From positions 33,945,312 to 34,009,311 of the forward strand of contig OX235267.1 in assembly GCA_944472135.2 (NCBI GenBank): 64,000 bases of DNA, written 5' to 3'. A model generated the notes under the pieces. The model was not told where the DNA came from. It ran no database searches and saw nothing but the letters and a program-made list of their open reading frames with translations. Within the stretch, counting starts at the first letter, position 1. Each line of letters opens with the position of its first letter. Below are positions 39,118 through 56,224 of the stretch, in pieces. This stretch comes from Trichobilharzia regenti (Eukaryota; Platyhelminthes; Trematoda; Strigeidida; Schistosomatidae). The translations under genes were made by a program, and so were the position numbers.

Positions 39118-39476
39118 TGTCAGCCACGTCTCGTAAACCGTTAATGTCCAGCTCTTGCTACGCTCGGGCTCACGCTGTTCCTTGAAGTTTTTCAGAAACG
39201 CTTAGTAATAACGGACGCAAAAACCAAAACACCGATTGGCCGCTTGAGAATTCTTTATTGTAACAACAACATATAAAAAATAATTCCACTAAGGTCTGTG
39301 AACAAATATTACAATAATAAATCACAATATTACTTCTGACGGTTTTCTGCTGACTTCTTTCTGAACAGCGACCGATGAGACGATGACTGTCGTATTGATG
39401 CCTCCGCGAAAATTGGGGAAGTTCGTTTTGAGCAAACAACAATGAATCGATCGTTCAATCCTCAACTATATTGACA
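39118..39476 (-). repeat. BEL/Pao LTR, 5' copy
   Basis: Its ends are TGTCAGCC..ATTGACA and it aligns with 35738-36070. It differs in the central (AT)-rich portion by small insertions. On the minus strand a TGGCGGATTC motif lies about 22 bp inside and might be a primer-binding site, although the distance is unusual. Confidence 0.85.
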
Positions 39477-39769
39477 GTATACTTTAAGATTTACACGAAC
39501 CTGTTCTGACTGCTTGTAGAAAAACTGAACAATTTAAACTTTTGAAAAAGTAATAATTTTTTATACTTCACGATTGTGATTTACAACATATCTGATCATG
39601 CATGTAAAAAAAGCATACGCTTCTTGTAAACACAAGTTTATACGAAATATAAATTATTATCAGTATTATTAACGACAGTATAAATATAGTATAGGAATAT
39701 GCAATTGAGTTTCAAAGCAGCAAGCACTCTCTAGTGCCTTGAGAGCGCATAGTTCGCAGTGTTGTTTAA
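39477..39769. other. No recognised gene
   Basis: AT-rich spacer between the BEL element and the old CR1 relic. Confidence 0.5.
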
Positions 39770-41720
39770 TCAGTACAGATCAACAGGTTGACTGTTGAAG
39801 GTGAAAGAGCTGTGTTCCAGTTGAATAGGCGAATTTCCTCGACCCTCTGCACCACCTCCCACCTTTCTAACAACCCAGCCTTTCTGATAGTGTGTAGCGG
39901 ATTTAAGTCGAACGTAGTTTGATCAGGTCCTGATCTTAGGTTAAGGGATAGATTGTTGAAGTTTCTGGCCATAACTGTTTGGTCGCCACCGAAATTTCGT
40001 AGTTGCCCGTTACTGCTGGGTGGTCTACGTTTCTGTCCCTCTGCACGTGGGGGTGGTCGATATGTGCCATACGATGAACGATTGGTGTGGTCGAAGATAA
40101 ATTGGCACCGTGTTGCTTTGGGATCTCAGCGAATGACCGGCTTGTTGTTTGTGGACAGCTTGGCTGCTTGCTGAATTTTATGGCATCTCAACCACCCTCC
40201 TACTTATCCTTCTTCTGCCTAACATGAACCGCGTCGCCTATGATGATTTTATCGTCGGCAGTAACAGGGTCATCCCGGCTTTCATCAGTATTACGATCTC
40301 GAAGTGAAAAGGAGGTTGCAGTTTTCTGAGTATCTGCTACTCTCTCATCCCCATCTGGTCACTACATAGTCAATTGATAGTGATTTTTAGCATGTGGCTT
40401 TGGTGTGTGGTAGTTGGTGTGTTGTGGGCTACTGGATTGGAATTAGCTGTCCACACTGTTTGGCCTATTTGGGTGGAGCTGGAGAGTCACTGGGGTTTCT
40501 TCAAGTTTTATCCAGAAAACTGGGTGACCTTGGTTGTCACCGTCCCTCGCTTTACACAGCGGTAGTGTAAATGAAGCATGGAGATGTAATGTAGCCACAA
40601 TGTACTGCTTTCATAATGTTCGAGGTTTACTCTCACAGAATCGGATATCGCCTTCAGCCTTATATTTGATCTTGTAGCAGTGATGCAGTGCTGTGACCAA
40701 CTGCTCGGGGGAGCCGAGTTTGATAACTAGCGACTGTGATGAGACTGCAGGTTCCCTGCAACACAGAACACTTTGGTCACTCGGAAGCAGTTAGTGATTA
40801 CGTAGTCAAGAATGATGAAGCAACTGAGTAGATAGGAACTATATCTTCTTCGTCATTTGTAAGATTTACTTTCCTTACTGAACAAAGCTGAATGCCCTCC
40901 CACATACCTAACTGGGTCTCCCTGTTTCACTCATCTACCAGTGTGCTTTCGAAACATGCATTCGACAACAGCTTGAAAACTAGCTGTCTGTTAGTATTTT
41001 TGGATAGTTATATTGATAGGAGAGTTGGCTACTGATGTGGGTGAGGTGAGTTTGGCGACATGGCTTAAAACCAGCAAATACCTCAAAACCCCTAAGAGCC
41101 ATCTAAGAGGGCGCCTACTTCCAGTTCCTGGTATTATACGAGTGTCTCTCTCAAGGGGTGTCTATTTCCAGGTTCAGAAAGCCATGTATTACCATGAAGG
41201 TGTAGAGCAATATTTTCAACGATATTCCTACTATCAGCCGTATTGTCGATGGCTTACCGGTTCGTAGTTATTTGTTTGAAGACTCCTCCATAATTACAAA
41301 AACCTTCGGTGGGTTTCGATGTTGGCCGTAATAGAGGCTGTTTAACTGTGGTTGTCTGAGCGCCCTTACTGAGTCTCTGAAGCTATGCAGAAGGGACCTA
41401 CAGCCCTGTATTCAAGTGCACATTGGACCTCCGTTCATGGTCAAATACCGATTGTTGTTCTAGTGGGTTGCTGCCACATACTGGCACGGGGCCAGGGAGT
41501 TTGACTGACCGGCGGCGGGCCTAACTCCAGTACATGGTTGGCTGTCGTCCTTTCTGGGATCAACAACCGCAGTATAGTTCAGGATTCCATCGTTCTGCAG
41601 GACACCTTAAAAACACGCCCTCTAAGGGATGCTGCGGTAATTTGTAGGGCTAGCAAGAGTAGAGTGACTATTGTGCGTTTTGGTTCCCAATGGGTTTGCG
41701 CTTCTAAGCCGACGGGTCGG
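39770..41720 (-). mobile_element. Old CR1-type LINE relic
   Basis: The minus-strand frame at 39972-39766 reads NFNNLSLNLRSGPDQTTFDL and LHTIRKAG. It matches the endonuclease of the CR1 at 33620 (DFNAPSLNLVSG..LHTIRKAG). Further 5', 40620-40760 encodes the ORF1 C-terminal segment (EQLVTALHHCYKI, CESKPRT). The region to about 41720 is GC-richer and probably holds the rest of ORF1, too decayed to read. Many frameshifts show that it is much older than the copy at 30787. Confidence 0.7.
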
Positions 41721-46858
<5,138 letters not shown>

Positions 46859-49198
46859 GACTGGCTGACTGCATTATTATATTCTATTTTCATACGTACT
46901 GTGCTTCTTGCTAAGTGTAAGATTTCAATATAATTTTTGTACATACCAATTCCCTTTGTTTTCGTCGTTTTAAAGTCTTCAAAGTGAAAGAGACCGGAGA
47001 GTGTGTCCTTGTGAATGTTACGCGGTAGCGAACTACTTGTCTATCAAATCCTCAGTTCTCTTATGTGTTTTCATGTCATATGGATTGTCGCCTAGAAATT
47101 TAGAGGGATGCCCTACATCATTTTTAGCTTTGATTTAACGGATTATTTTGTTTCTGGATCATTATTCTCTGTGTAGTCCATCTTACCTGACTCTTGTTAG
47201 ATTATTTGCTTCCCATCCCTTGGTTATATTAACAGAGGTTCCAACTGTCACTTCCTTTTCACGTTTCATTGCTTTTTTCATAGTGATTACGTGGTCTGTC
47301 GAACTGCCTGTTTCTTCCATCTCATCCTAACCTCTGGATTGTGTTGTAGATGCGGACATTGTTCTGGTTATATTCAGTAAACATACTAATTGGTATCTTC
47401 AGTTAACATTCTGGTTTCAGTGAAGTCCATTATACATCATTTATCCATCATTCGGACTTAGTGGCATGGCATCACTTACGCATGTTTTTCTAACATCCGA
47501 AGTAAATCCAAGTGGAAGGTACTACAGACATACATTCCTACCTCTTCATTAATTTGCTTCAGTAAAATCTTATTGATTCTTAGAGATTTACTGATGTTAA
47601 GGTGAATATATATGAGTTTTAAACTATTTCATAGACACGTGTAAAGTCGCTGTAATGGTGATTAGTTTGTCATCACGACGTTTCACGAATGGCGTTAATT
47701 TACCGTGTGTCTTTCTTTTTGTCACAAAATATTTGACGCAAACCTTTCATAACATAGCAGCCAAGTAAAATACATATAGGCATATCTCATCATATCCGGA
47801 TTTAATTGCTTGCCAGCATGTTCTAGTGTGATTGATTTTGACTTTTCATACTTCAGTTAATATTGCTTGTTTAAAGTACTCATTAGTCTTCATTTGATTA
47901 TTATCTTGCTGATACGTAAATCCATCCATTTTAGTAATATTACGCTTTGACTTATTTGTTGTGCTTTCCTGAAACAGTGTTGTTAACTAGCAAACATTTC
48001 TGGGAACAGCTACATTAGTTTATCAGTCAGGAATGTCTTAAAAAGCACTTGAAAGTGCATGTTCGTCAATCTAAATATTATTCCTTGTAGTACACCCCCT
48101 CATAGGCAGGTTATTCATCCTTACCTAATGTAGTGACCTGGACCTCATGCGATGTGAGACTAGTCGTGTAACTAATTAAATTTCAAGAAAGATTGGGAAT
48201 GCATAGTCATCCAGGGGTTGAGGATTTCATTACACCCGTACATTGTATTTGATAGCAATTGGCGTACTAAGCTTTTGACGGTTGTTTAAGACATATTGTT
48301 GATTGTGAGATTTTGAAGACTTATGAAGTGATTCATAATGATCCAAAGAGAATAATAGGTAGCTGCGTAGTGTGAGTGCTGTTGAACATGCGAAAGGTGG
48401 TTTGTGACCATTTATTGAGGGTGGTTTACCTCTTCACTGTCAAAGGTTTGGTCTACAATGCCCTGGTGCGTTAGGCTGTGATCTGCACCTGTGGAACTTA
48501 GTCTCTGTGGCATGCTGATGTTGGCATTAATAACATGGAAATGTTTCTAAGGTTTGGCAATGGAAAGAATTGTAACTGTCTTCAGTGGTTTGGACATAAG
48601 TTATTGATGTTCTCTCAGTGGCCTTCACACCGTACGTTGCTTAGAAGCTACAGGAATGGTTAGAAGTGGGTACACTGTGGTCCCTTAGGCTAAAGGAAAC
48701 CTGGTGAATAGGCATTTGCGGGCTTGGGTTCCAGGTTATCTGACTGATTAATGCGAAATATTATCAAACGGCTCAGAAATGGAGTCATTTGCTCTGTTGC
48801 TACAAATGTTCTTCCCGTCACCAGAACAAATGTGTGCTATGGCAAACCAATACCCTACCAGTCAGGACTAAGTATTTTCGTATACTTATTCTGGAATAAT
48901 TTGAAGCATCTGGGTTTTCGGTTCCGACAGGCGGTAGGATTCAAATGTGGTATTTCGCAAAATGTTCCGAACTTTTTTAAGCAAACGGAGGGTTTATTTA
49001 TGTTGGTTAGCACACGAGGTTGTCTGTAAGGATGAGTCCGCATCACTGGCAACTGACACTGTTCACCACTCAGAATGAGGAAGCTGCAAGTTTAAAGCCT
49101 AATTACTTACGACGTCATCATGATCTCCAGCCGGTTGGTTATACTCCCGGTCTGAAGAGACTTCTTCATCTAGAATTAAGCAAGCTTGTGGATGCAGT
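46859..49198. other. Downstream of PCNA; no recognised gene
   Basis: No AATAAA was seen close to the PCNA stop; AATATAA near 46929 may serve. The rest is AT-rich without motifs. The 48.7-49.1 kb portion has short open stretches with no recognisable family. Confidence 0.4.
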
Positions 49199-50295
49199 GT
49201 GCCAGCTACTCTATTTTCCCAATTGCTACCAGGGAATAATCTCGTTGACTTAGAATATGCAGACGATATAGTCCTTCTAGGCGAGGACGCTGGCGAAATC
49301 CAGCAGAGTCTTCCGAACACCTTGAGCTGCAATCTACGAATGTTTGGCATACGAGTCGCTCCCGCCAAATGCAAGATGATGTTACAGGACTGGACTACAG
49401 CGACGCCTAGTTTAAAAATAGGAAGTGAAGTGGTAGAGCACGTTGACCGCTTCACTTATTTGGGAAGTACCATCAGCCCCAACGGGTTGATCTCTGAAGA
49501 AATCTCAATACGGATACAGAGGGCTAGTTTTGCATTTGCCAGTTTACGCCGTCTCTGGCGTAGGCGTGATATCCAGCTGGCTATTGACCAAAAGGCGGGT
49601 GTACTGCTCATCAGTCCGCTCCGTCCTCCTTTATGGCTGTGAGCGAGACATGGCCATTGAGAGTGGAAGACATGAAAAGATTAGCTGTTTTTGATCATAG
49701 GTGCCTGCGTTCTATCTCCCGTGTGAAGTGGCATAATAAGGTGAGCAATATTGAGGTTAGGCGTCAAGTGCTAGGTAAACAGGGGAAATCAATCGACGAA
49801 GTTGTGAAGTTACAAAGACTGAGATGGTTAGGACATGTGTTACGTATGCCAAGCCATCGCCTTCCTCGACGAGCAATGTTAGCTGACATAGGGTCAGGCT
49901 GGAAAAGAGCTAGCGGCGGTCAAACAAAAACATGGCACCAGACAATGAGATCCACAATAGTTAGTCTAAGCCACGCTGGAAGGTATAGGCTTCCTGACTG
50001 GTTGAGGTCCTCGGGACGGTAAAAACCAATGGTTGGAAACAATTGGTCATATAGCTCAAAATCGTTCTCAATGGCTAACGCAGATGCATCCACTCCTTGT
50101 GACTTATGATTTCCAATGAAACCGTTCTGTTCTTCGTTAATACTATTCCTTTGTCTCACACCTCTGTTTACTGTCTCTAATATGCATTTCTTCTATCTTC
50201 CTCTCTTGCTTTGTGTGCTCTACGGAGTGTGGCGACTTGAACTACCGCACATATGTGCAAAGTTCTATGTCGAAAACAGACAGACATTTTCCCCA
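49199..50295 (+). mobile_element. RTE-type LINE, 5'-truncated, frameshifted
   Basis: Frame 49199-49642 reads LVDLEYADDIVLLGEDAGEI (RT motif C, YADD), then KCKMMLQDW and FTYLGSTISPNGLISEEI. After a double frameshift near 49600-49645 the frame 49633-50022 continues LRVEDMKRLAVFDHRCLRSI, RWLGHVLRMPSHRLPRRAM and WHQTMRS. The order is that of RTE-like LINE reverse transcriptase C-termini. The non-coding 3' part runs to about 50295 (..CTCTACGGAGTGTGGCGACT..). It is a different family from the LINE at 61986. Two further 3' ends of this family lie at 50561 (inverted) and 51295. Confidence 0.85.
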
Positions 50296-50560
50296 TAATG
50301 ACACTTTGTTTGCTACAGGTTCGTGACTATGTAACTGCAGTTAACTCCTTTGATCGTTAACCTGAGTTATTCTACAGCATTGAATACTTCTTCGTGCATA
50401 ACCTGAAAGACCTATTGAGAGAAGATGATTAAAAATAGTGATAACTAACACTTAGGAACGAAACCATTAAGTTGATTCTGTATTCGGATAATGGTTTTAA
50501 AAATAAATAAGGGGAGTTCTGTTGAAATTATGGGAGAATAAATTAGAAGTGGATAATAAT

Positions 50561-50885
50561 AAGGCTGTTTTCGCCATAGAACTTTGCATCGATGTGCAGC
50601 AGTTTGAGTCGCCATACTCCCTCCTTGTAGCACACAAAGCAAGAGAAGAAGGTAGAAGATATGCAAAATAGAGACAGTAAACAGAGATATGAGAAAAAAG
50701 GAATAGCAATAACGAGGAGAAATACAGTTTCATTGGAAATTATAAGTTACAAGGGGTGGATGCATCTGCGCCATTGAGAACCGTTTTGAGTCATATCAGC
50801 GATTGCCTACAGCCATTGGTTTTCACCGTCCCGAGGACCCCAACCAGGAAGTCTACACCTTCCTATATGGCTCGGTTTCATAACT
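50561..50885 (-). mobile_element. Inverted 3' end of the same RTE-type LINE
   Basis: It is the reverse complement of about 49990-50290. Shared marks are the GGTCCTCGGGACGG box, the GGATGCATC stretch and the terminal GAACTTTG..GAAAACAG. It lies 265 bp from the plus copy and forms an inverted repeat of about 300 bp. Confidence 0.75.
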
Positions 50886-51294
50886 GAAGTAAAAGAAGTA
50901 AATGGGTTGTCAGATATACACTTCTGACTAATCAAATTTTGAGGTGTTCTTTTTTTGATTCAAATACAAACGCCTTAGAAAGGTTGATAAATGTAAGTGT
51001 TCGGAGTAGAAATTCACTAAAAAATTGTCATTGGAATAATTCTGCCTACTACAAGATAGATTTCGGTTACGGATTTTCTAAGGACGATAGAAATGATTAA
51101 GAGTTCGGACTTCAAATAGGTGTGTATATATTTGCGTAGGTCAAGTTATTTAGTGAAAAAGACTGGAGGACAGTAAAGTGTTTTTCACGATGCCCGCTCA
51201 TAGCTGTAATTCGAGTTACATTTTTCGTCTCTCACTTGTCGTCATATAGATTATTGCTTCAGTTGAAATTTGTAATTTTCTGTACTATGTGAAC

Positions 51295-51720
51295 CTGTAC
51301 CGATTGAGATGACTAGGACACGTTGCGCACGCGAAGTCACTACCTTTGACGAGCAGCGTTTTCCGACGTTGGAGGAGGGTTAAGTATGGTCAAACCGAAA
51401 CTGGGCATCAGTCCATGAAGACTGGACAGTTGATCTGAGCCAGATGAGGGGGGTGTAAAAGCTGCCTTGGTCGGGTCCCCGAGATGCTCTCTGGAAACTA
51501 TTGATGAGATGACTGAAAATCGTTCTCTGGTTCAGATGCATTCAATCTTAGTAATCTGTCATATCCACTAAACCGTCATACGTTTTTCCACACTACTGTT
51601 CTTTCTCCCTCACGTTTCTGTTGATTGTGGTCATTTTGAATCTCCTTTCCTCTTTTGTCTACCGTTGTGTGATGCGCGGAGTGTGGCAACTTTCACAACG
51701 CAAAGTTTTGCGTTGAAATT
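51295..51720 (+). mobile_element. Third, older 3' end of the same RTE-type LINE
   Basis: The plus strand shows the decayed RLGHVAHA..LPLTSS equivalent of RWLGHVLRMP, then GTCCCCGAGATG and the 3' segment with TGATGCGCGGAGTGTGGCAA. It is clearly more divergent than the other two copies. Confidence 0.65.
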
Positions 51721-52492
51721 CAGTTAGCTAATTATCATGTATGCGTGCAATGATCAGTTCTCAAACCATCCTATTATTTATGTTTTGTGCAGTGGTCTTA
51801 TCTTGTTTCTTATAGTAACGGTGGTTGGGTAAGACGGGGAGTATGACTCATGAGATTCGGTACTATGTTTCTTTTGTGGGACGAGGAATATGGTGACACA
51901 TAGTGCATGGACGTATGGAGTTGAAGCTGTTTGGGTATTAATTGGTTATTTGGCTTGAAATTCAAATTTTATATTTGGCCGGTATAGCGGGTTCTAATTC
52001 CATTCCATCTGCTGATATCCAAGCTGCATTCTTAAGTGGTGTTTGTCGGTATACACATGGTTGGTATAACTTAAAGTCCGTATGTGGTGGAGTAATAAAG
52101 CTATGGGGATAGTTTTGAGGGGAATGATAAACTCCTAAACTTTTAAAATATCTTCATTCTTCAATATATCATTGGTAGAAATAATGTATTGTGTGACTGA
52201 TGAACTGATAGAAGTAGCATAGATATTCAGAATAACTGAAATAGCCCTTATATGAAAGATAGTGAACTTATATTTACTATACAACAAGGAATCACAATAA
52301 TCAAACGAATATTGTTGTTGTATGGCCATCCACCTGGAATAATCGGAAGGTATTACGATCGATGGACTATGCTCAAAAATTATCCAGTAGACAACAATAT
52401 ATCACTATCTGCTGCACAGAACAAACCAACTATATCCATTACACTCATCTTTTGCGGCTTTGTACAAGATTTTAGATTTTACCTGGATACAT
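51721..52492. other. No recognised gene
   Basis: AT-rich; only short motif-less open stretches (for example 52252-52605, which runs into the LINE tail) were seen. Confidence 0.45.
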
Positions 52493-52877
52493 ATTGTTAT
52501 TATTGTTCCCTTGGGTTCCGAGTGGAACATAGGGCTTCAATAGCACGTCTGTGCTTTGTTCTATTCTCTGCGATGCTCTTTAGCTGGTCCCGCGCTTGCC
52601 CATAGTATCTGGTCTCCTCTCACGATCTAATCCATGTCACCCTTCGACGTCTCACTCGTGCAGAAGATTTCCAAACTTATTTTAGAGTGATGAAGGTGTG
52701 CCTTGCCTATCCGATTCTGGCTTTGAAATCTTCATCCGTTCCGCCTGTAGTTGAAACCATGCTTCCTAGATATGTGAAGGAATTGACCACTTTCAAATTT
52801 CCGCCGTTTAAAGTCATTGGTGTTGGTTGGTTATCTTTGTCAATTCTATCTTCTCTATGTTCACCTGGAGTTTTATT

Positions 52878-53649
52878 GTAACGACAGAAGACAAGGGCTA
52901 GGCAACAGATCGTTATTGTACAAATCAAGAGATATTTATGTATTTTTATGTACATTATTATCCGGCAGTACGCATCCACTGGAGTTCAAACCCAGGACAT
53001 TCCGGTTACAAGATAAGCTCGTATACCATTCAGCCATTGGGACCCAATTCAATGGCTCATGAACTCTAACTCCTACCAATTCGTGATTTAGTGCAACCCC
53101 AACCATTGTCGTAGCTGGGACACCCATCCTCACACGTGACTAAATCACGAATTGGTAGAAGTTAGAATTCATGAGCCATTGAATCAGGTCCCAATGGCTT
53201 AATGGTATACGAGCTAGCTTGTATTGTAATCAGAAGGTTCTAGTGGGTGCGTACTGCCGATGATTCCCAAACTAGAATCAAACAGCTCTCCAGTGCTCCT
53301 TGGTTTTCAATGGTTCTCTAACTGATATCAATCCGTGATCAACTTGTAAAAATAAAACTAACCCTTACAAACCAAGTTGTAGAACATTATTTTTCGTTAT
53401 TATTATCAGAGAAACAGCGTCTTCTGATTGGTTGTTTTCTCTCTGAAAGTTAATCTGTCATCTCTTTATGGATGTTTCTTTGAAGTTCATACCGTATATC
53501 TGCGAATCGTATCCGCCCACGCAAAGTCTTTTACGATTGTTTGTTGAGTTAGTCGTTGTTCTTGTTTTTTCTCATGACGAAGATATGGGACGTAAACATA
53601 GACGTAAATTGCTGTCTACCAGTTTGGCTAGCAGACAGGTCTCACCAGA
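52878..53649 (-). mobile_element. Solo LTR-like repeat, itself split by a SINE pair
   Basis: It starts TGTAACGACAGAAGAC and ends CTCACCAGA, equivalent to the repeat at 26653-26968. It is interrupted at 52960-53383 by the inverted SINE pair. Its position inside the LINE gives the order of events: LINE first, then LTR, then SINE pair. Confidence 0.68.
52960..53383. mobile_element. Head-to-head pair of hammerhead-type SINEs with 8-bp TSD
   Basis: The minus copy (52960 to about 53117) is truncated within the hammerhead-like block. The plus copy (from about 53118 to 53383) has A box TGGCTTAATGG near 53195 and GCCGATGATTCCCAAACTAG in the hammerhead position. The octamer ACATTATT flanks the pair at 52952-52959 and 53384-53391, which suggests that the pair entered as one unit. 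The 3' tail contains AAAAATAAAACTAACCC. Confidence 0.72.
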
Positions 53650-53810
53650 CTATCTTAGCTTCCTCAGCGATTTTGTTGGTTTTTGCGTGTAGGTCTTCGA
53701 GTTTGTGTGACATTAGACATGATTCATCCTTGAAGTCCAGATCTTCTAGGGTCTTCTTATCGGCCCAGACTATTACTGTCTTCCCGCTCTCCACAGTCTA
53801 GCGCAGAATA

Positions 53811-54294
53811 CAGTCCACCACATTTAGGTATATATATTTCTTAAATACTGTACTGCTACATTTAACTAATTTTGGGGACTCAAGTTATAAAATTTACATT
53901 TTAACTTCTTGTTCTAGGTCGCATGATTACAATTTGATTAGGGGAAACAGAAATCATCAATTATGTGATACACACGTAAGATTGCTCTGTTTCGGTCGAA
54001 ATATCTGCATTTATCTGTACACCAATAAGTAATTAGTACTACAAAAAAAATGAAGTGAAAATAGTATAACTGAAAGCCGTAGAATGCTTTGACATAAGCA
54101 GATGATTAATTAGCCCCAGATATGACGTTACACACGTACTGTATTCCACTGTTAGAAACCACAAACATAGTATCGAGTTGATTTTTAGACACCAACAAAT
54201 TGTCCTTACTAGCTGATGATATGTTAATGGACTCCAAGCGTTTCAGTTCAATAAAACCAACCTGAGGGCAATCCAAAATAATTTCAACGAGAAC
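53811..54294. other. No recognised gene
   Basis: AT-rich sequence with no motif identified. Confidence 0.5.
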
Positions 54295-54455
54295 TCGTTG
54301 TACGCTTGGTGGTTTAATGGATAAAGTTTTTGGATGACAGTTGCTCTATCGGATTCTTGATTAGAATGCACGTACGTCTAGCTTAACGAGCCCCAAATTG
54401 AAAGGAACGCATGTTATGTTTTACGCTGCTAACTGCCACCAATTAAGTGATGTTC
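54295..54455 (+). mobile_element. Very degenerate Smα-like SINE
   Basis: It has an A-box-like TGGTGGTTTAATGG. The block CTTAACGAGCCCCAAATTGA, then AAGGAACGC, is colinear with the hammerhead block of the copy at 26098 (GGTGAGCCCCAAATAGGACG). The GAAA box is destroyed. Confidence 0.5.
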
Positions 54456-54833
54456 GGTGAGTGCTGATTAGGACTATGTAAGTTAGCCTTGCTATGGTGG
54501 TTGACTGATATCGATAGAATGAGGTGGCTAACGCGGAGGCCAGTGATACGAAATCCACTGAAACCTTAATTTTTGCCTGTGAATAGAGTGCAGAAATCAA
54601 TGTAAAAATGAAGCCACCGAATTATTTACTAGACGGATATGGATCTACACATTACAGTCTAGAAGGTAGTAAACTATATCAGTTGGTAATGTGCTACAGA
54701 AGTAATCAATACTGTGATATTGCTAGGTATATAATCTCACTTTAATTGCATAATGCAGTCGATTTGAGAGAGTTGATTAGCAGATATATTCACTTGACAA
54801 TTTTTTTTTAAATAATCCATGTATCATTGTTAA

Positions 54834-55890
54834 TCAGAAAGTATGTAGGAAAATGTAAAAATACAATTGACAATAGTGGCAGTGATGTTGATAATATTAT
54901 GACAACACAAACAATAGGGAATATAAATCACCGTCAGTAGTACTTCCATACAAAGAAGGAACCCCAGAAACACTAGGCAGAATTCTTGACAATGAAGGAA
55001 TAAAAGTGGTTGATGTTCAAACCCCCTAAAAGCTCAATTTGAAACTAGCTTTGTCGCTTAAAGGATTCTGCCAGTGGTACCAATTATACAAAACAATTTA
55101 GTCTATCTAATACGCTGCTGGAATGATTGTTAGGTCAAGTACGTAGGTCAGAGTAATAGAATAGGGCCAGTCAGTCATACTAACGGAGCACACAAACCTA
55201 GCAGCAAAATCTAGATTATTTGATCCCAATAATAAGATAAGAAATTTGCAGAACAGTTCAACTTTCGCAAGCACTACATGCAATTACACACAACCATACA
55301 ATAGGATGGGATAAGGCGATAGTTTTGAAATCTGAAATAACAGGGTGGAGGGAGAGATTGATAACGGAAGCTTTATTTATCAAATCAACTGAGGAGAATA
55401 CGTGTAATAGGAATGATTCAACACCTTTCCAGTTGGACATCTGGAGAGTTCTACTACTCTTACAACGACAAATAGGAAAGAATAAAGAAAACTATAAATC
55501 GAAAGTTTCGAAATCGTGTGATTATAATTGATATGATTATGAACGGTAATAAATTGTGTTCGAAACATTGTCACCCAGTAAATAATACTATTCCACTGGG
55601 TGTGGTAAATCTAATGAACAAATTAAATGCTACCACAATGCTCAAGTTTTACACGTATATTAATCTTTACCACTGTTTTGACATCAATTTTATAATTCAT
55701 ATCAATTATAATAAATTTTACGACAGTAAAATTTAGAACCTCACATTTAAGTGTCCAGTATTGTTTTTAAATTAGATCTCATCAAGTTTGTCTCTAATAT
55801 ACATAGCTTTACAAAGAAATAATAAAATATAAACCAATCACGGTGTTTTGTCAATAGGATAACAAGCTTGTGCATATAAATTCGTGCAAT
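54834..55890 (+). mobile_element. Old PLE 3' half plus shared flank
   Basis: It begins at AGAAAGTATGTAGGAAAATG (the KYVGKCKN segment) and reads VLPYKEGTPETL, a decayed GIY-YIG part, KSTEENTCNRNDSTPFQLDI and the terminal repeat (GTGTTCGAAACATTG). It continues into the flank also found at 18307-18520. It is colinear with 17433-18520. Stops and deletions are present, including a shortened Asn-rich linker. Confidence 0.75.
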
Positions 55891-56224
55891 TATTCATGAT
55901 GACAGCATGACTGTTACTACTACTAATCATTCTATCAATAACAAAGACGAAAAGGTCGAGCGATCTGTGATAACAAGAATAACGAAAAACGACATGATTA
56001 AACAAACAAATATTAAGGTGGACATAGTAGTCGATAAAGGCTAAGAAAAACAAATTGATCGATTAAGTAATGCTAGATTGTAAGAGAGGTGAATAAACTA
56101 TGTTCTAATGAAAATGTGATAAGATTAAGGGATCATATAAGAGATGGGGTTAAAAACTATAAGTGTGAAGTATGGTGGTGACTTCGCCAGTTGGTTAGAT
56201 GTTAATTAGCCATGGGACGAATAA
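55891..56224. other. No recognised gene
   Basis: No motif was seen between two PLE relics. Confidence 0.5.

Larger units (their letters stand above)
35738..39476 (-). mobile_element. BEL/Pao LTR retrotransposon, gag-only (pol deleted)
   Basis: Two LTRs (35738-36070 and 39118-39476) flank 3,047 bp that contain only a gag frame on the minus strand. No protease, RT, RNase H or integrase motif was found. The element is therefore internally deleted or non-autonomous. The flanks CAGGT and GTATA do not match, so no target duplication is visible. The LTRs differ at several sites and in length (333 and 359 bp), which indicates age. Internal 36071-37016 contains a 55-bp direct duplication (36764-36819 and 36958-37012). 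Confidence 0.85.
52493..53810 (-). mobile_element. RTE-type LINE split by a solo LTR-like repeat
   Basis: The 3' part is 52493-52877, with a tail like CCTTGGGTTCCGAGTGGAAC on the plus strand and a coding stretch FTYLGSMVSTTGGTDEDFKA. The 5' part continues after the insertion, at about 53650-53810, and reads LDFKDESCLMSHKLEDLHAK. This corresponds to the RT motif C region LDFADDxxLLSH with the catalytic Asp residues lost. Between them lies the LTR-like repeat. It is the same family as 61986, 6075 and 7165. Confidence 0.72.
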
